30,345 bases of DNA from CAWEZN01 sp964498015 (lineage in GTDB: Bacteria; Zixibacteria; MSB-5A5; GN15; PGXB01): assembly GCA_964498015.1 (NCBI GenBank), contig CAZCFT010000023.1:1-30345 (forward strand). The letters are read 5' to 3'. The position numbers and the translations under genes are program-made. The notes under the pieces were generated by a model. That model was not told the origin of the DNA and searched no databases. It saw only the letters and a list, made by a program, of their open reading frames with translations. Shown here piece after piece: positions 1 through 7,775 of the stretch. Numbering within the stretch: the first letter of the stretch is position 1; every line of letters starts with the position of its first letter.

Positions 1-585
1 ATATTCCGCAATCCCATCTTTGTATTTTTCCAAAGAATAATATGATTCGCCCAGCCAATAATGAGCATCCGCCGCCAATTCCTGAGAGCCGCAATATTTA
101 AGATAATCGTTGAATCCCTTGATCGCATCGTCATATTGCCCCCGGCGAATATTCACAAAGGAATTGTCGTAGAGGACCTGACAATCGATCCCCGGAGGTG
201 GGGTGGTCGTGCCGGTTGTGTCTGATGCGGCGCTGTCGGAAGGTCGACTCGGCGTCACAACAGAAAAACGCCCTGATTGTCCCTGTGCCAACTGACCTAT
301 TTTATCCTGCATATCATTCATATTGGCCTGCATCGCCTGAAATTGCTCCATAAGATCGCTGACAGAGCTTCGTATTTCCGCCCTCAGTTCCCTTGAAGCC
401 TCTGCATCAGAGTTGAGCAGAGAGTCAAGATGTAGGATAGCTTTCTTCATCTGGCTCTGATCGGCCAGAATGGTGTCGGTTTTTTCCTCGACCCGAACAA
501 CATCAGGCTTCATGGCACAGCCACCGGATAGAAACAAAGCCGCCATAATAAATATGGCGGCTTTCATTTTTGAATGACTATTCAT
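1..585 (-). CDS. cpoB: Tol-Pal cell division coordinator CpoB/YbgF, lipoprotein (3' end beyond window)
   Basis: The reading frame is open from ATG at 585 to the window edge (195 codons), so the C-terminus is missing. The N-terminus is a lipoprotein-type signal (hydrophobic stretch ending LFLSGGC, Cys23). A coiled-coil-like region rich in Met/Gln follows, then a Pro/Thr/Ser linker, then a TPR-type segment (VLYDNSFVNIRRGQYDDAIK, then AHYWLGESYYSL). This order (coiled coil, linker, TPR) is that of CpoB/YbgF, the periplasmic protein that links Tol-Pal to peptidoglycan synthesis at the septum. Here a lipobox replaces the usual cleavable signal, as in several non-proteobacterial relatives. The start is 11 bases after the pal stop, with only a weak GGTG-type ribosome-binding site. 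Met7 is an alternative start that keeps the signal. It is the last visible gene of the tol operon. Confidence 0.88.
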   Translation of the reverse strand, partial: MNSHSKMKAAIFIMAALFLSGGCAMKPDVVRVEEKTDTILADQSQMKKAILHLDSLLNSDAEASRELRAEIRSSVSDLMEQFQAMQANMNDMQDKIGQLAQGQSGRFSVVTPSRPSDSAASDTTGTTTPPPGIDCQVLYDNSFVNIRRGQYDDAIKGFNDYLKYCGSQELAADAHYWLGESYYSLEKYKDGIAEY

Positions 586-596
586 ATCAACACCAG

Positions 597-1109
597 CTAT
601 TGGGAGATGATTTTGAACACATCCCGGCGATTCTTGGCCCACGAGCCCTCATCATGGCCAAATGCCACCGGTCTTTCTTTGCCGTAGCTGATAGTCTGCA
701 GACGATTTGAATCGATGCCGAGGTCAGTCATGTATTTCCTGGCCGACATCGCCCGCTTTTCCCCAAGGGAGAGGTTATATTCCACGGTGCCGCGTTCGTC
801 GCAATGTCCCTCTATCTGGACAATAATACTCGGATTATCTTTAAGAACTTGAGCATTATTATCCAACGACTTTTTGGCGGAATCGACAAGATTATATTTG
901 TCGAAATCGAAATAGACTATCACAAAGTCAGATTCAGCGACCTTCTTGATTTCCGGCTCTGGGGTTGGTTCCGCCTTAGGTTCTTCACCCGTGGGTTTTG
1001 GCTGTTCGACTTGCGCGGGCGTTTCCTCCACGGGCTTTGGTTTTGTGCCGCAACCGTAAAGTAACAGTATTGTCGCTATCGCCAGCGTTAGTAAGAAAAC
1101 CTTCTTCAT
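597..1109 (-). CDS. pal: Peptidoglycan-associated lipoprotein Pal
   Basis: 170 residues. The signal is MKKVFLLTLAIATILLLYGC with lipidated Cys20, followed by a Pro/Glu/Lys-rich tether (about residues 21-60) and an OmpA-C domain (about 65-170). The OmpA-C domain shows VYFDFDKYNL, the peptidoglycan-binding block IEGHCDERGTVEYNLSLGEKRA, and ISYGKERP near the end. Pal anchors the outer membrane to meso-DAP peptidoglycan and is the partner of TolB. An in-frame ATG six codons upstream exists, but AAGGAGGA sits directly before the start chosen here, so the longer form is unlikely. It lies downstream of tolB with its own candidate promoter in the 131-base gap, and is followed closely by cpoB. Confidence 0.96.
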   Translation of the reverse strand: MKKVFLLTLAIATILLLYGCGTKPKPVEETPAQVEQPKPTGEEPKAEPTPEPEIKKVAESDFVIVYFDFDKYNLVDSAKKSLDNNAQVLKDNPSIIVQIEGHCDERGTVEYNLSLGEKRAMSARKYMTDLGIDSNRLQTISYGKERPVAFGHDEGSWAKNRRDVFKIISQ

Positions 1110-1159
1110 TTGATCCTCCTTGAACAAAATATTAATATTATCTTGCTATGCTTTCGACT

Positions 1160-1189
1160 AATGTAAAGAATATTCCATATATTGGTCAA
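1160..1189 (-). promoter_or_regulatory. Candidate sigma70 promoter for pal-cpoB
   Basis: Read on the minus strand, TTGACC (1189-1184) and TACATT (1165-1160) are 18 bases apart, about 50 bases before the pal start. The surrounding DNA is AT-rich. It would let pal and cpoB be transcribed separately from tolQRAB, as is known for E. coli pal. The -10 match is 4 of 6. Confidence 0.45.
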
Positions 1190-1240
1190 CAAAAAACGAA
1201 TTAAAAAAAAATTATTTTAGTTGGATTGCGCCCTTAATTT

Positions 1241-2566
1241 TCACTTTCTAAGGGGCGACCAAATCGGATTGGAACACTCGCCCTTAACGGTCACTCTCTG
1301 TTGCTTATGTCCAAATAAATCCATGGCATATATCTCCCGCGGTCCCAGCCGAGTTGAGGAAAAAACTATGTGATTGCCGTCGGGCGAGAAATGCGGGTTT
1401 TCATTATCCCCCAGTACGCTTAATGTCCTATAGTCTTTTCCGATTACGTCGATTGAACAAACCCTGAATACTCTATCACGGTTAACATAGGCAATCCTGT
1501 CCCCGCGCGGGGACCAATTAGGCGAGTCGTTGTATTTTCCCTCCGATGTTATACGCCTGACATTCAAGCCCTCAATATCCATAGTATAGACTTGGGGCGA
1601 GCCTGTTCGATCGGATGTAAAAGCGATTTCCTTACCATCGGGCGACCATGTCGGCGATGACTCAATAGCCCAACTATTGGTCAGCCGCTTTACTATTTTC
1701 CCCTTTCGGTCGAGCAGATAAATCTCGGAATTGCCGTCTTTGGATAAGACACAGGCGATATGTTTGCCATCAGGGGAGACAGACGGCGAGGCATTTATTC
1801 CGGGATAACCGGCAATCAAATCGACCGAGTATGTTTCCAGCGACAGCATATAGATTTTAGGAAAACCGTCAAGAAAGCTGGTGAAATATATAAATTCCCC
1901 ATCGGGCGAAAAAGCAGGGGAGATATTGATTGATTTATTGAATGTAAGCTGTCGTTCATTATACCCGTCATAGTCGGAAATGAACAGTTCTTTGGCGCCA
2001 TCGACCTCTTTTATATATGCGATCTTGCTAAGAAAAATACCCTCATCCCCGGTAAGAGCCCTAATTATATCATTGGCTATTTGATGCACCAGCGCCCGAT
2101 ATCCGGTTTTCGTCGTTTCAAATTGTTCCCGGCGTATCTCCTTCTCGGCATCGATGGCAAAAAGGCGATATCTGAGCCGCAGGTTATTTTCGGGGAACTC
2201 GGCCTCGAGCCTGATAAGATAGCTTGCTCCAAGCCATTTCCAGCCAAGAAGATTCATTTCCTGGAGTTCCATATGTCTTAGAAAAAAAGAATCAAGCAGT
2301 ATGATTTCAAAGAAAGGAGAAAAATCAAGGTCATTCCTCAGAATAGCGGCGCAATTTTGCATGATTACTGAGTCATTGGCGGTGATATATCTGTCTCCAA
2401 TGTACTTGACATCCTCGACGGAAATTTTGGTCGGCTCGTACGATGTCTTTTCGGTCAGCCGGCCGCGGACGTCTCGAACCATCGAGCCTGTCTGGGAATT
2501 TAGGCTCGCCGTCGTTAAAAGTATTAGAGCTAATATTATGGTAGAAGAAATATTATATTTTTTCAT
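1241..2566 (-). CDS. tolB: Tol-Pal system beta-propeller protein TolB
   Basis: 441 residues, typical TolB length. A signal peptide (about 1-24, ending SLNS) is followed by the TolB N-terminal domain (about 40-170, with FFEIILLDSFF and the NDIIRALTGDEGIF end of the domain). Then come about five to six PD40/WD40-like propeller blades, each with an S.DGK-type turn (FSPDGEFIYFTS, VSPDGKHIA, WSPDGKEIAFTSDR, WSPRGDRIAY, FSPDGNHIVFSS). TolB is periplasmic and binds Pal and the TolA C-terminus. The start overlaps the stop of the preceding TolA-like gene by four bases (ATGA), indicating translational coupling. Confidence 0.96.
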   Translation of the reverse strand: MKKYNISSTIILALILLTTASLNSQTGSMVRDVRGRLTEKTSYEPTKISVEDVKYIGDRYITANDSVIMQNCAAILRNDLDFSPFFEIILLDSFFLRHMELQEMNLLGWKWLGASYLIRLEAEFPENNLRLRYRLFAIDAEKEIRREQFETTKTGYRALVHQIANDIIRALTGDEGIFLSKIAYIKEVDGAKELFISDYDGYNERQLTFNKSINISPAFSPDGEFIYFTSFLDGFPKIYMLSLETYSVDLIAGYPGINASPSVSPDGKHIACVLSKDGNSEIYLLDRKGKIVKRLTNSWAIESSPTWSPDGKEIAFTSDRTGSPQVYTMDIEGLNVRRITSEGKYNDSPNWSPRGDRIAYVNRDRVFRVCSIDVIGKDYRTLSVLGDNENPHFSPDGNHIVFSSTRLGPREIYAMDLFGHKQQRVTVKGECSNPIWSPLRK

Positions 2567-3249
2567 CCCGGCACGTAAGGAAATTCGAGGTGAATACCGA
2601 TTATTTCATCCGTGAAATCATCAGGCAATGGAGGCAAGGGCTCAGAGAGTCTCACCGCCTGCTCGCAGGCCCGGTCGAAAGTATCAATTCCCGATGATTG
2701 CTCGATCTCAATCTTGATAATTCTTCCCGAGCGGATCACCTGAAAATAGACAATACAACTCATAGGCTGATTGGCATAAACAGGATTGCTCCAGTTCCGT
2801 TCAATTTTGGAGAAAGCCTGGACAAACCAGTAGGGGTAGTCAAACGAAGCATTATCCACGGCCGCTCCGCCGAACGGCGAGCCGACCCCAAGATTGTCGC
2901 TGACATCTTTTGTCCCTGATTCAGCTCCGGCTTTTTCTTCAAGCCCCTTTTCAATCGCGGACTTTTTCTTCTTATCTACTCTCTTCTTTGGTTTTGGCTT
3001 ATCAATCGGTTTTGCCTTTGAGGCTGATTTAGTGTCCGGCATTAGAGCGGCCTGGTCTTCGAGAGCAACCGGCTTTGGAATAACCGCCGGCTGGGTTTTC
3101 AGAGTCGGTGAAAAGGGCATGGATGCAAGGCTAACTTTGATAACATCGCTCATATCGAGTTTCACCCTCGGCTTAAAAGGGGAACTGACAATAAGCGCGG
3201 CTACCAGCAAAATATGCACGGTAACCGACATCAAGAAATCCTGCCTCAT
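2563..3249 (-). CDS. tolA: TolA/TonB-like energy transducer
   Basis: 228 residues. One N-terminal membrane helix (about residues 7-24, with the Ser-His pattern SVTVHILL typical of TolA/TonB transmembrane segments) is followed by a Pro/Lys-rich periplasmic stretch (KPKPKKRVDKKKK, about 85-105). The C-terminal TonB/TolA-type domain (about 145-228) contains YFQVIRSGRIIKIEIEQSSG and FDRACEQAVRLSEPLPPLP. Position between tolR and tolB makes it the functional TolA: it transmits the proton-motive force from TolQR to TolB-Pal. It is much shorter than E. coli TolA (421 residues) and lacks the long helical domain II. Four-base overlaps with tolR upstream and tolB downstream suggest coupled translation. 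Confidence 0.88.
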   Translation of the reverse strand: MRQDFLMSVTVHILLVAALIVSSPFKPRVKLDMSDVIKVSLASMPFSPTLKTQPAVIPKPVALEDQAALMPDTKSASKAKPIDKPKPKKRVDKKKKSAIEKGLEEKAGAESGTKDVSDNLGVGSPFGGAAVDNASFDYPYWFVQAFSKIERNWSNPVYANQPMSCIVYFQVIRSGRIIKIEIEQSSGIDTFDRACEQAVRLSEPLPPLPDDFTDEIIGIHLEFPYVPG

Positions 3250-3662
3250 TTTGTCTTCGCCTTTGTTTCATCCTTGGCAGTAATCAAGCCAAGTTCCTCA
3301 ATTCCCATTGTCTTCATTCGTCCGATTACGTCAACGACCACACCGTAGGGGACAAGCGAGTCCGCTCTTAAAAAGATGGACGAACGGCTCGCTTTCTTAA
3401 GCTCTTTATCCAAATTTAGTTCAAAATTTTCAGGACGCGTCCATACGTCATTAATGAAAAGGCCGCCTTTCCGGTCGATAGAGAGTACTATCCCTTCGGC
3501 CTGCTCGTCCAAAGCCGCCGTCTTTGTTTTAGGCAGATCAACCTCGATACCTGACTGCAATAATGGCGCGGAAATCATGAATATGATTAAAAGCACCAAT
3601 ACAACGTCAACCAGGTTAGTGACATTTATCTCCGCCAACGCTCTGTATTCACGACGGCGCAT
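3246..3662 (-). CDS. tolR: TolR/ExbD-family proton-channel subunit
   Basis: 138 residues. A short cytoplasmic tail (MRRREYRALAEI) leads into a single membrane helix, NLVDVVLVLLIIFMISAPLL. It carries the conserved proton-binding Asp (Asp19). A periplasmic ExbD domain follows (LPKTKTAALDEQ, LSIDRKGGLFIND, LRADSLVPYGVVVDVIGRMKTMGIEELGLIT). It forms the inner-membrane proton channel with TolQ. The start shares one base with the tolQ stop (TGATG), and the stop overlaps the next gene by four bases. Confidence 0.95.
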   Translation of the reverse strand: MRRREYRALAEINVTNLVDVVLVLLIIFMISAPLLQSGIEVDLPKTKTAALDEQAEGIVLSIDRKGGLFINDVWTRPENFELNLDKELKKASRSSIFLRADSLVPYGVVVDVIGRMKTMGIEELGLITAKDETKAKTK

Positions 3663-4387
3663 CAGGTCAGTTCCTTTTTCACGCGACCCAGGAACTCAAG
3701 ATTGAAATTCGATGCCTTATCATAAAAATGTTTCAGCTTATTATTTGCCCAATTATATCCGATTACCGCAGGAATCGCCGCCCCCAAACCGACAATCGTT
3801 GCCACCAAAGCCTCGGCAATGCCCGGCGCCACAACTGCGAGAGAAGCGGAACCGCGTTCGCCGATTGACCAGAAAGCGTCCATAACGCCTACTACCGTTC
3901 CAAGCAGTCCGAGAAATGGCGACGCATTGGCCGTGGTCGCGAGAAAGACTACATATTTTTCCAATGCCGCAACCTCCTCAGAGGCGCTTCTTTCCAGCGC
4001 CATTTCAACAATTTCAATTTCCTTCACATTTAGGGGCATTACTTTATTGTTTGAGGGATTCCCTTCATTTCCTGCCGCCATCAAATCCTTGACTTCATTA
4101 TATCCAGCGATAAATATACGGGCAAGGGGGGAGAGACGCAGAGAATTGGCCTGATTGAGAGCGTCCGAAAATTTCTTCGATCTGCGAAAAGAGCTGAGCA
4201 ATATTCCATTTTGCTCTTCGACTTTCTTGAATAATCTCCATTTGTTAAACATTATTCCCCAGGAAACCAAAGAGAATGAAAGAAGAATAACTAAGATAAC
4301 AATGCCGAATAATCCGGTTTGCCCGATAATTTGCCATATTCCGCCCGAAAAAAAACCGGGAGAAAACATCAATACAGATTCCATCAT
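3662..4387 (-). CDS. tolQ: TolQ/ExbB-family proton-channel subunit
   Basis: 241 residues with three membrane helices: about 18-45 (IIGQTGLFGIVILVILLSF), about 140-165 (ASPFLGLLGTVVGVMDAF) and about 185-210 (GIAEALVATIVGLGAAIPAVIGYN). The TPFLGLLGTV-like and GIAEAL-AT-GL-AAIPA blocks are hallmarks of MotA/TolQ/ExbB. It is the pentameric channel subunit that couples proton flow to TolA motion. It is the first gene of tolQRAB. The start chosen is the first of two tandem Met codons; the second is equally possible. Confidence 0.96.
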   Translation of the reverse strand: MMESVLMFSPGFFSGGIWQIIGQTGLFGIVILVILLSFSLVSWGIMFNKWRLFKKVEEQNGILLSSFRRSKKFSDALNQANSLRLSPLARIFIAGYNEVKDLMAAGNEGNPSNNKVMPLNVKEIEIVEMALERSASEEVAALEKYVVFLATTANASPFLGLLGTVVGVMDAFWSIGERGSASLAVVAPGIAEALVATIVGLGAAIPAVIGYNWANNKLKHFYDKASNFNLEFLGRVKKELT

Positions 4388-4405
4388 ATACCTGTTTTTA
4401 CATCC

Positions 4406-4459
4406 GAATCGGCCGAAAGGTCAAAAGAGCCTATTTGCTTCACCGTGGGCGGCCGATTC
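4406..4459 (-). promoter_or_regulatory. Leader hairpin upstream of tolQ
   Basis: A perfect 10-bp inverted repeat, GAATCGGCCG (4406-4415) and CGGCCGATTC (4450-4459), flanks a 34-base loop. It would form in the 5' untranslated RNA of tolQ, immediately downstream of the predicted transcription start. No T-run follows, so it is not an intrinsic terminator. It may affect mRNA stability or serve as an RNA or protein target; function unknown. Confidence 0.5.
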
Positions 4460-4469
4460 CAGTTTAAGA

Positions 4470-4498
4470 ATTATAAGTATGAAAAAGATGGGCGTCAA
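4470..4498 (-). promoter_or_regulatory. Strong sigma70 promoter for the tolQRAB operon
   Basis: Minus strand: TTGACG (4498-4493), a 17-base spacer, then a perfect TATAAT (4475-4470). The predicted start site is near 4463, leaving a leader of roughly 75 bases before tolQ. Confidence 0.8.
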
Positions 4499-4543
4499 CA
4501 AAAAGCGAGGATATTCCAAAAGAATATTCACTATGCAAGTAGC

Positions 4544-4561
4544 GGCGTCTCGCGAGACGCC
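4544..4561. repeat. Perfect 18-bp palindrome in the gap after the KOW-protein gene
   Basis: GGCGTCTCGCGAGACGCC is identical to its reverse complement. It lies 15 bases past the stop of the KOW-protein gene and upstream of the tolQ promoter. There is no T-run on either strand, so it is a weak candidate for an intrinsic terminator. It could be a REP-like element, a protein-binding site or a 3'-end stabilising hairpin. Confidence 0.6.
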
Positions 4562-4576
4562 ATCATAAAGCTCCCA

Positions 4577-5704
4577 TTAGGATTCAATCATTTCCACATT
4601 GGCTCGGGGAACCACTGCTCTCGACCCATCCTTGAATTCAACTTCCAGAACGCGGGCATGAGATTCTGATTCCAGTTTCATGAGGGGAGCCGGAAGGTCG
4701 GTTACCGAACCCAGCTTGCCAAAATGCGGATGTCTGATAACTCGAACCGGCGAACCGATCCCCAGACCCATTTCTCTGAAGTCTGCATCTTTCTGTTTGG
4801 CTCTGATATCGCCGTCAAATGGAATTATCACTTCAGGCCTTATAACACCGGCGCGGATCTGTGTGGCGCCATTAATGCAGGCCAGTTTCCCTTCCTTGGA
4901 TTTAAGCAGATCGAAAGTCCTTTGGGCCATATTAATCTGGCCGAAACCCTCGGTCACGATCAGAGTGATACCGATTTCCTCAGAACCGGTGATAGCTACA
5001 CCGAGATCATATCCAAGGAAATCGCGAAGATCCTTATCATCGAATCCGCCAATAACGACCCCGGCCGCGCCCACCTTGGCGGCTTTCTTAATGGCATCCG
5101 CCGTAACCATCGATCCGCCGACAATTACTTTTCCTTTGCAGTCGGCGTTTATGAATTGGTCGGTCAAAATTGCCGTATTGTCCGGCACGACGGTCTTTAT
5201 TTCACCATGCGTTTCGCCGCCAATCCCGAAAATTCCCTGAATAAACGATCCCCACGTGGAAATGGCCACGCCTTCCTTCTCAAAGATTTCGACCACTTCA
5301 CCGGTGATATAAGCCTTCACTTCCACCGGTATAGGCCTGCCGCGAAGCAGAACCTGACCGGTCACATGTGAAATAGATTCCACCGTTCCGCTGGCTTTTG
5401 CCCGACACTCTGATTTGAAAAGGCCAAAAAATGATTTTGACCGGGCAATAATTTCACCTTCACTGACAGTATCCCCCTGCTTTTTCAACATCGCCTCCTC
5501 AATATCTTCGGGAGGAAGTCCAAGAATATTGGCAACATTAAATGGCTCAACCGGACCGGGAAGATGAGTTCTCGCAATAACATCATCCGGCTTGACAAGA
5601 TCCCCTTTCTTGACAATAACCTCTCCCTTCAGAGGGAGAATTCGATTCTTCTTAATAAGAATCTTATCAGTTACTTTAAGACCAGGTGTATATGCATGAC
5701 CCAT
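4577..5704 (-). CDS. Uncharacterised barrel-sandwich/KOW-like protein paired with GlmL-like protein
   Basis: 375 residues, no signal peptide. Residues about 20-130 look like barrel-sandwich-hybrid (biotinyl/lipoyl or RnfC-like) segments: VIVKKGDLVKPDDVIART, then KQGDTVSEGEIIARS, then CRAKASGTVESISHVTGQVLLRG. Residues about 170-260 are Gly/Ala/Val-rich (GVVIGGFDDKDLRDFLGYDL, GITLIVTEGFG), resembling an alpha/beta ligand-binding fold. The C-terminus (about 310-375) resembles a KOW/SH3 barrel (GSPVRVIRHPHFGKLGSVTD, RVLEVEFKDGSRAVVPRANVE). No catalytic residues are evident and I cannot name a function. It follows the GlmL-like gene by 23 bases with GAGG before the ATG, so the two are probably co-expressed. 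It could be a carrier or adaptor for that ATPase. Confidence 0.8.
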   Translation of the reverse strand: MGHAYTPGLKVTDKILIKKNRILPLKGEVIVKKGDLVKPDDVIARTHLPGPVEPFNVANILGLPPEDIEEAMLKKQGDTVSEGEIIARSKSFFGLFKSECRAKASGTVESISHVTGQVLLRGRPIPVEVKAYITGEVVEIFEKEGVAISTWGSFIQGIFGIGGETHGEIKTVVPDNTAILTDQFINADCKGKVIVGGSMVTADAIKKAAKVGAAGVVIGGFDDKDLRDFLGYDLGVAITGSEEIGITLIVTEGFGQINMAQRTFDLLKSKEGKLACINGATQIRAGVIRPEVIIPFDGDIRAKQKDADFREMGLGIGSPVRVIRHPHFGKLGSVTDLPAPLMKLESESHARVLEVEFKDGSRAVVPRANVEMIES

Positions 5705-5727
5705 ATTATTTGCCTCGTGGATTTTTC

Positions 5728-7581
5728 CTAACGTTCAAGAGCTGATTTGGAATAGATATCAAGCTCCAACATCCATTCTTTCAATTTTTCAACTCTAATT
5801 TTATCGTCTTCAGGAAGGATGAAGGGACGGCCACGTCCGTCGAGGATAATCCCCGTGACCCCGCCCGTAAGTTCGGTCTCTACTTTAGCCCCCTTACCGT
5901 GGCCGAGATCGAGTCCCCTTAAAGGCTCCAATTCCGCTTTGGCCTTCAGGGGATTTCCTTTTTCGTCAAGCCCAAGTTTTATCAATCTCATTTGTCCATA
6001 ATTGAGAGTCCCAGATTCGATTTTTCCGTCGGGCAAGTTAATTTTGTAATTCATCGCCGGCCCCGGTTTCTTAATTTCTCCCGCCGGGGCGACACAGACG
6101 CCGAGGTGAATCAAACAGTCTTTATTAAATACCTCCGTAGCCGCCTGCTTCTGGACCGTTGAAAGAACTCCCAGTTGTGGCATCATAAATATCGAATCGA
6201 CCGCCAGTCGGGTAATACCCTCGGGGAGAAAGGCGTCAATCAGCATCAGGGCGGCCTGCTGTCGGCGAGGCGCATGTGATAGAACCCCCCCCGAACCTAC
6301 CAAAATATTCAGCGACATCATATTCACTATTGTCGCTCCTGAAGCCGTCTGCTCAAAGGCATCTGCAATAGTTCTCTGCTGTTGAATACCCTTAAGAACG
6401 GTGGCAAAACTCTTGTGCTGTATGAAAGCCAACCGCAGGGCTTCTTTAGCGATTGCTTGTTCAAAAATCAGTTCTTCAATTGATTGAGGGATCGTCGTTG
6501 GCCGAATCATCTTGTTCTTGACGCGATTTCTAAGATCGCGCTCGTCCATACGGAACGGCGCCCAGCGCATTACCATCGGGAGAGTCGCCTCGGCGAAAAC
6601 ATTAGATATCGAATAGCTCATACCCAGATTGGCCGAAACTGTGCGATTAAATACCCCCTCTGCGCCTTCGGGACGAAATACAGAGAAAACATCGGTGGTG
6701 GCTCCGCCGATATCAACGCCGACCGCTTCGATCCCCTCCATATCGGCGATAATTTTTATTATCAATCCGACCGCGCCGGGAGTCGGCATAATTGGCGCAT
6801 CCGTCCAGGACATGAGCTTCTTGTATCCCGGAGCCTGGGCCATAACATGCTCCATAAAAAGCTCATGAATTTCTTCTCTGGCCGGCCCGAGATTTTCTCT
6901 TTCAAGAACAGGGCGGATATTGGGCACAGTGCGCAGATCTACCTTTTGCTCAAGAGTTTCTTTCACCGCGCCGGTGGCGTCTTTATTCCCGGCGTAGATA
7001 ACGGGTAATCGGTAACCGGAACCGAGGCGAGGTTTCGGGTCGGCGGCCGAAATAAGCTCGGCAATCTCGACCACATGGGTAGTAGTGCCGCCGTCAATAC
7101 CGCCCGAAAGCAATATCATGTCGGGTCTAAGATGTCTGATTCTCTCAATCTGCTGATGGGGGAGACGCTTGTCATTTGAAGCTATAACATCCATGACAAT
7201 AGCCCCGGCGCCGAGGGCGGCTCGTTCCGCCGATTCGGCGGTCATCGAACGAACCACGCCGGCGACCATCATCTGCAAACCGCCGCCGGCGGATGAAGTT
7301 GAAATATAAACATCAGTGCCGATATTACCATTCGCTGGGGAAATTATCTTCTCGTTCTCGTCAAGAAGTTTTCGCCCGGAAAGCTCCTCCACTTCGCCCA
7401 CAGCATTTAAGACCCCTTTGGTTACATCTTCGAAGGGAGCTTCCACCGTAGTAGGGGCTTCGCCTCTTACTATCAGCCTGTATTCGCCGTCCCGTTTCTC
7501 AATCAAAATCGCCTTGGTCGTCGTGGAACCGCAGTCGGTAGCCAAAATAACTTTAATATCCTCAGGATTCATCTTTGCCAT
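5728..7581 (-). CDS. GlmL/MutL-like ASKHA-fold ATPase (glutamate mutase L family)
   Basis: 617 residues. The N-terminal ASKHA phosphate loop is TDCGSTTTKAILIEK (about 15-30). A second phosphate-binding block, VGVDIGGATTDVFSVF, lies near residue 290, and LSGGIDGG and ILVGSGGVLSHAPR match adenosine/connect motifs. Together with STSSAGGGLQMMVAG this fits the GlmL (MutL) family, described next to adenosylcobalamin-dependent glutamate mutase as an accessory or reactivation protein. At about 617 residues it is longer than the usual roughly 460; the extra C-terminal part (GEIKKPGPAMNYKINLP to the end) forms a distinct segment. No mutase E or S subunit is in the window, so the true partner may be the next gene. 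A consensus promoter lies upstream. Confidence 0.85.
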   Translation of the reverse strand: MAKMNPEDIKVILATDCGSTTTKAILIEKRDGEYRLIVRGEAPTTVEAPFEDVTKGVLNAVGEVEELSGRKLLDENEKIISPANGNIGTDVYISTSSAGGGLQMMVAGVVRSMTAESAERAALGAGAIVMDVIASNDKRLPHQQIERIRHLRPDMILLSGGIDGGTTTHVVEIAELISAADPKPRLGSGYRLPVIYAGNKDATGAVKETLEQKVDLRTVPNIRPVLERENLGPAREEIHELFMEHVMAQAPGYKKLMSWTDAPIMPTPGAVGLIIKIIADMEGIEAVGVDIGGATTDVFSVFRPEGAEGVFNRTVSANLGMSYSISNVFAEATLPMVMRWAPFRMDERDLRNRVKNKMIRPTTIPQSIEELIFEQAIAKEALRLAFIQHKSFATVLKGIQQQRTIADAFEQTASGATIVNMMSLNILVGSGGVLSHAPRRQQAALMLIDAFLPEGITRLAVDSIFMMPQLGVLSTVQKQAATEVFNKDCLIHLGVCVAPAGEIKKPGPAMNYKINLPDGKIESGTLNYGQMRLIKLGLDEKGNPLKAKAELEPLRGLDLGHGKGAKVETELTGGVTGIILDGRGRPFILPEDDKIRVEKLKEWMLELDIYSKSALER

Positions 7582-7680
7582 AAGTTTCTCGCATTATCTA
7601 ATCATCAGTACTATTAAATGTTGGAGATCAAATAATCCATTTTGGGCGCTTTCAATCTCCTTCTTTCCCCAAATCCAAGT

Positions 7681-7709
7681 ATTATAAAAAATTAATCCCT
7701 CTTTGTAAA
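7681..7709 (-). promoter_or_regulatory. Strong sigma70 promoter for the GlmL-like operon
   Basis: Minus strand: TTTACA (7709-7704), a 17-base spacer, then a perfect TATAAT (7686-7681), about 100 bases before the GlmL-like start. Confidence 0.75.
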
Positions 7710-7775
7710 TCTATTTAATACTTTCGAGATATTCTCAATTGACGGAAATTCTATTTTGTCTCGCCTGACAACAAT

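Noticed and set aside
1110..1127. Longer start of pal (MFKEDQ)
   Set aside because: It would translate the ribosome-binding site AAGGAGGATC itself; the signal peptide fits the downstream Met.
1200..1240. T-run after tolB as an intrinsic terminator
   Set aside because: The only stem (CCCTTA/TAAGGG) is weak and 17 bases from the T-run.
1225..1290. Near-repeat around the tolB stop (GTGA..TTAAGGGCG..TCCAA seen twice)
   Set aside because: Matches are interrupted and short; tolB ends at a normal length, so duplication is not needed to explain it.
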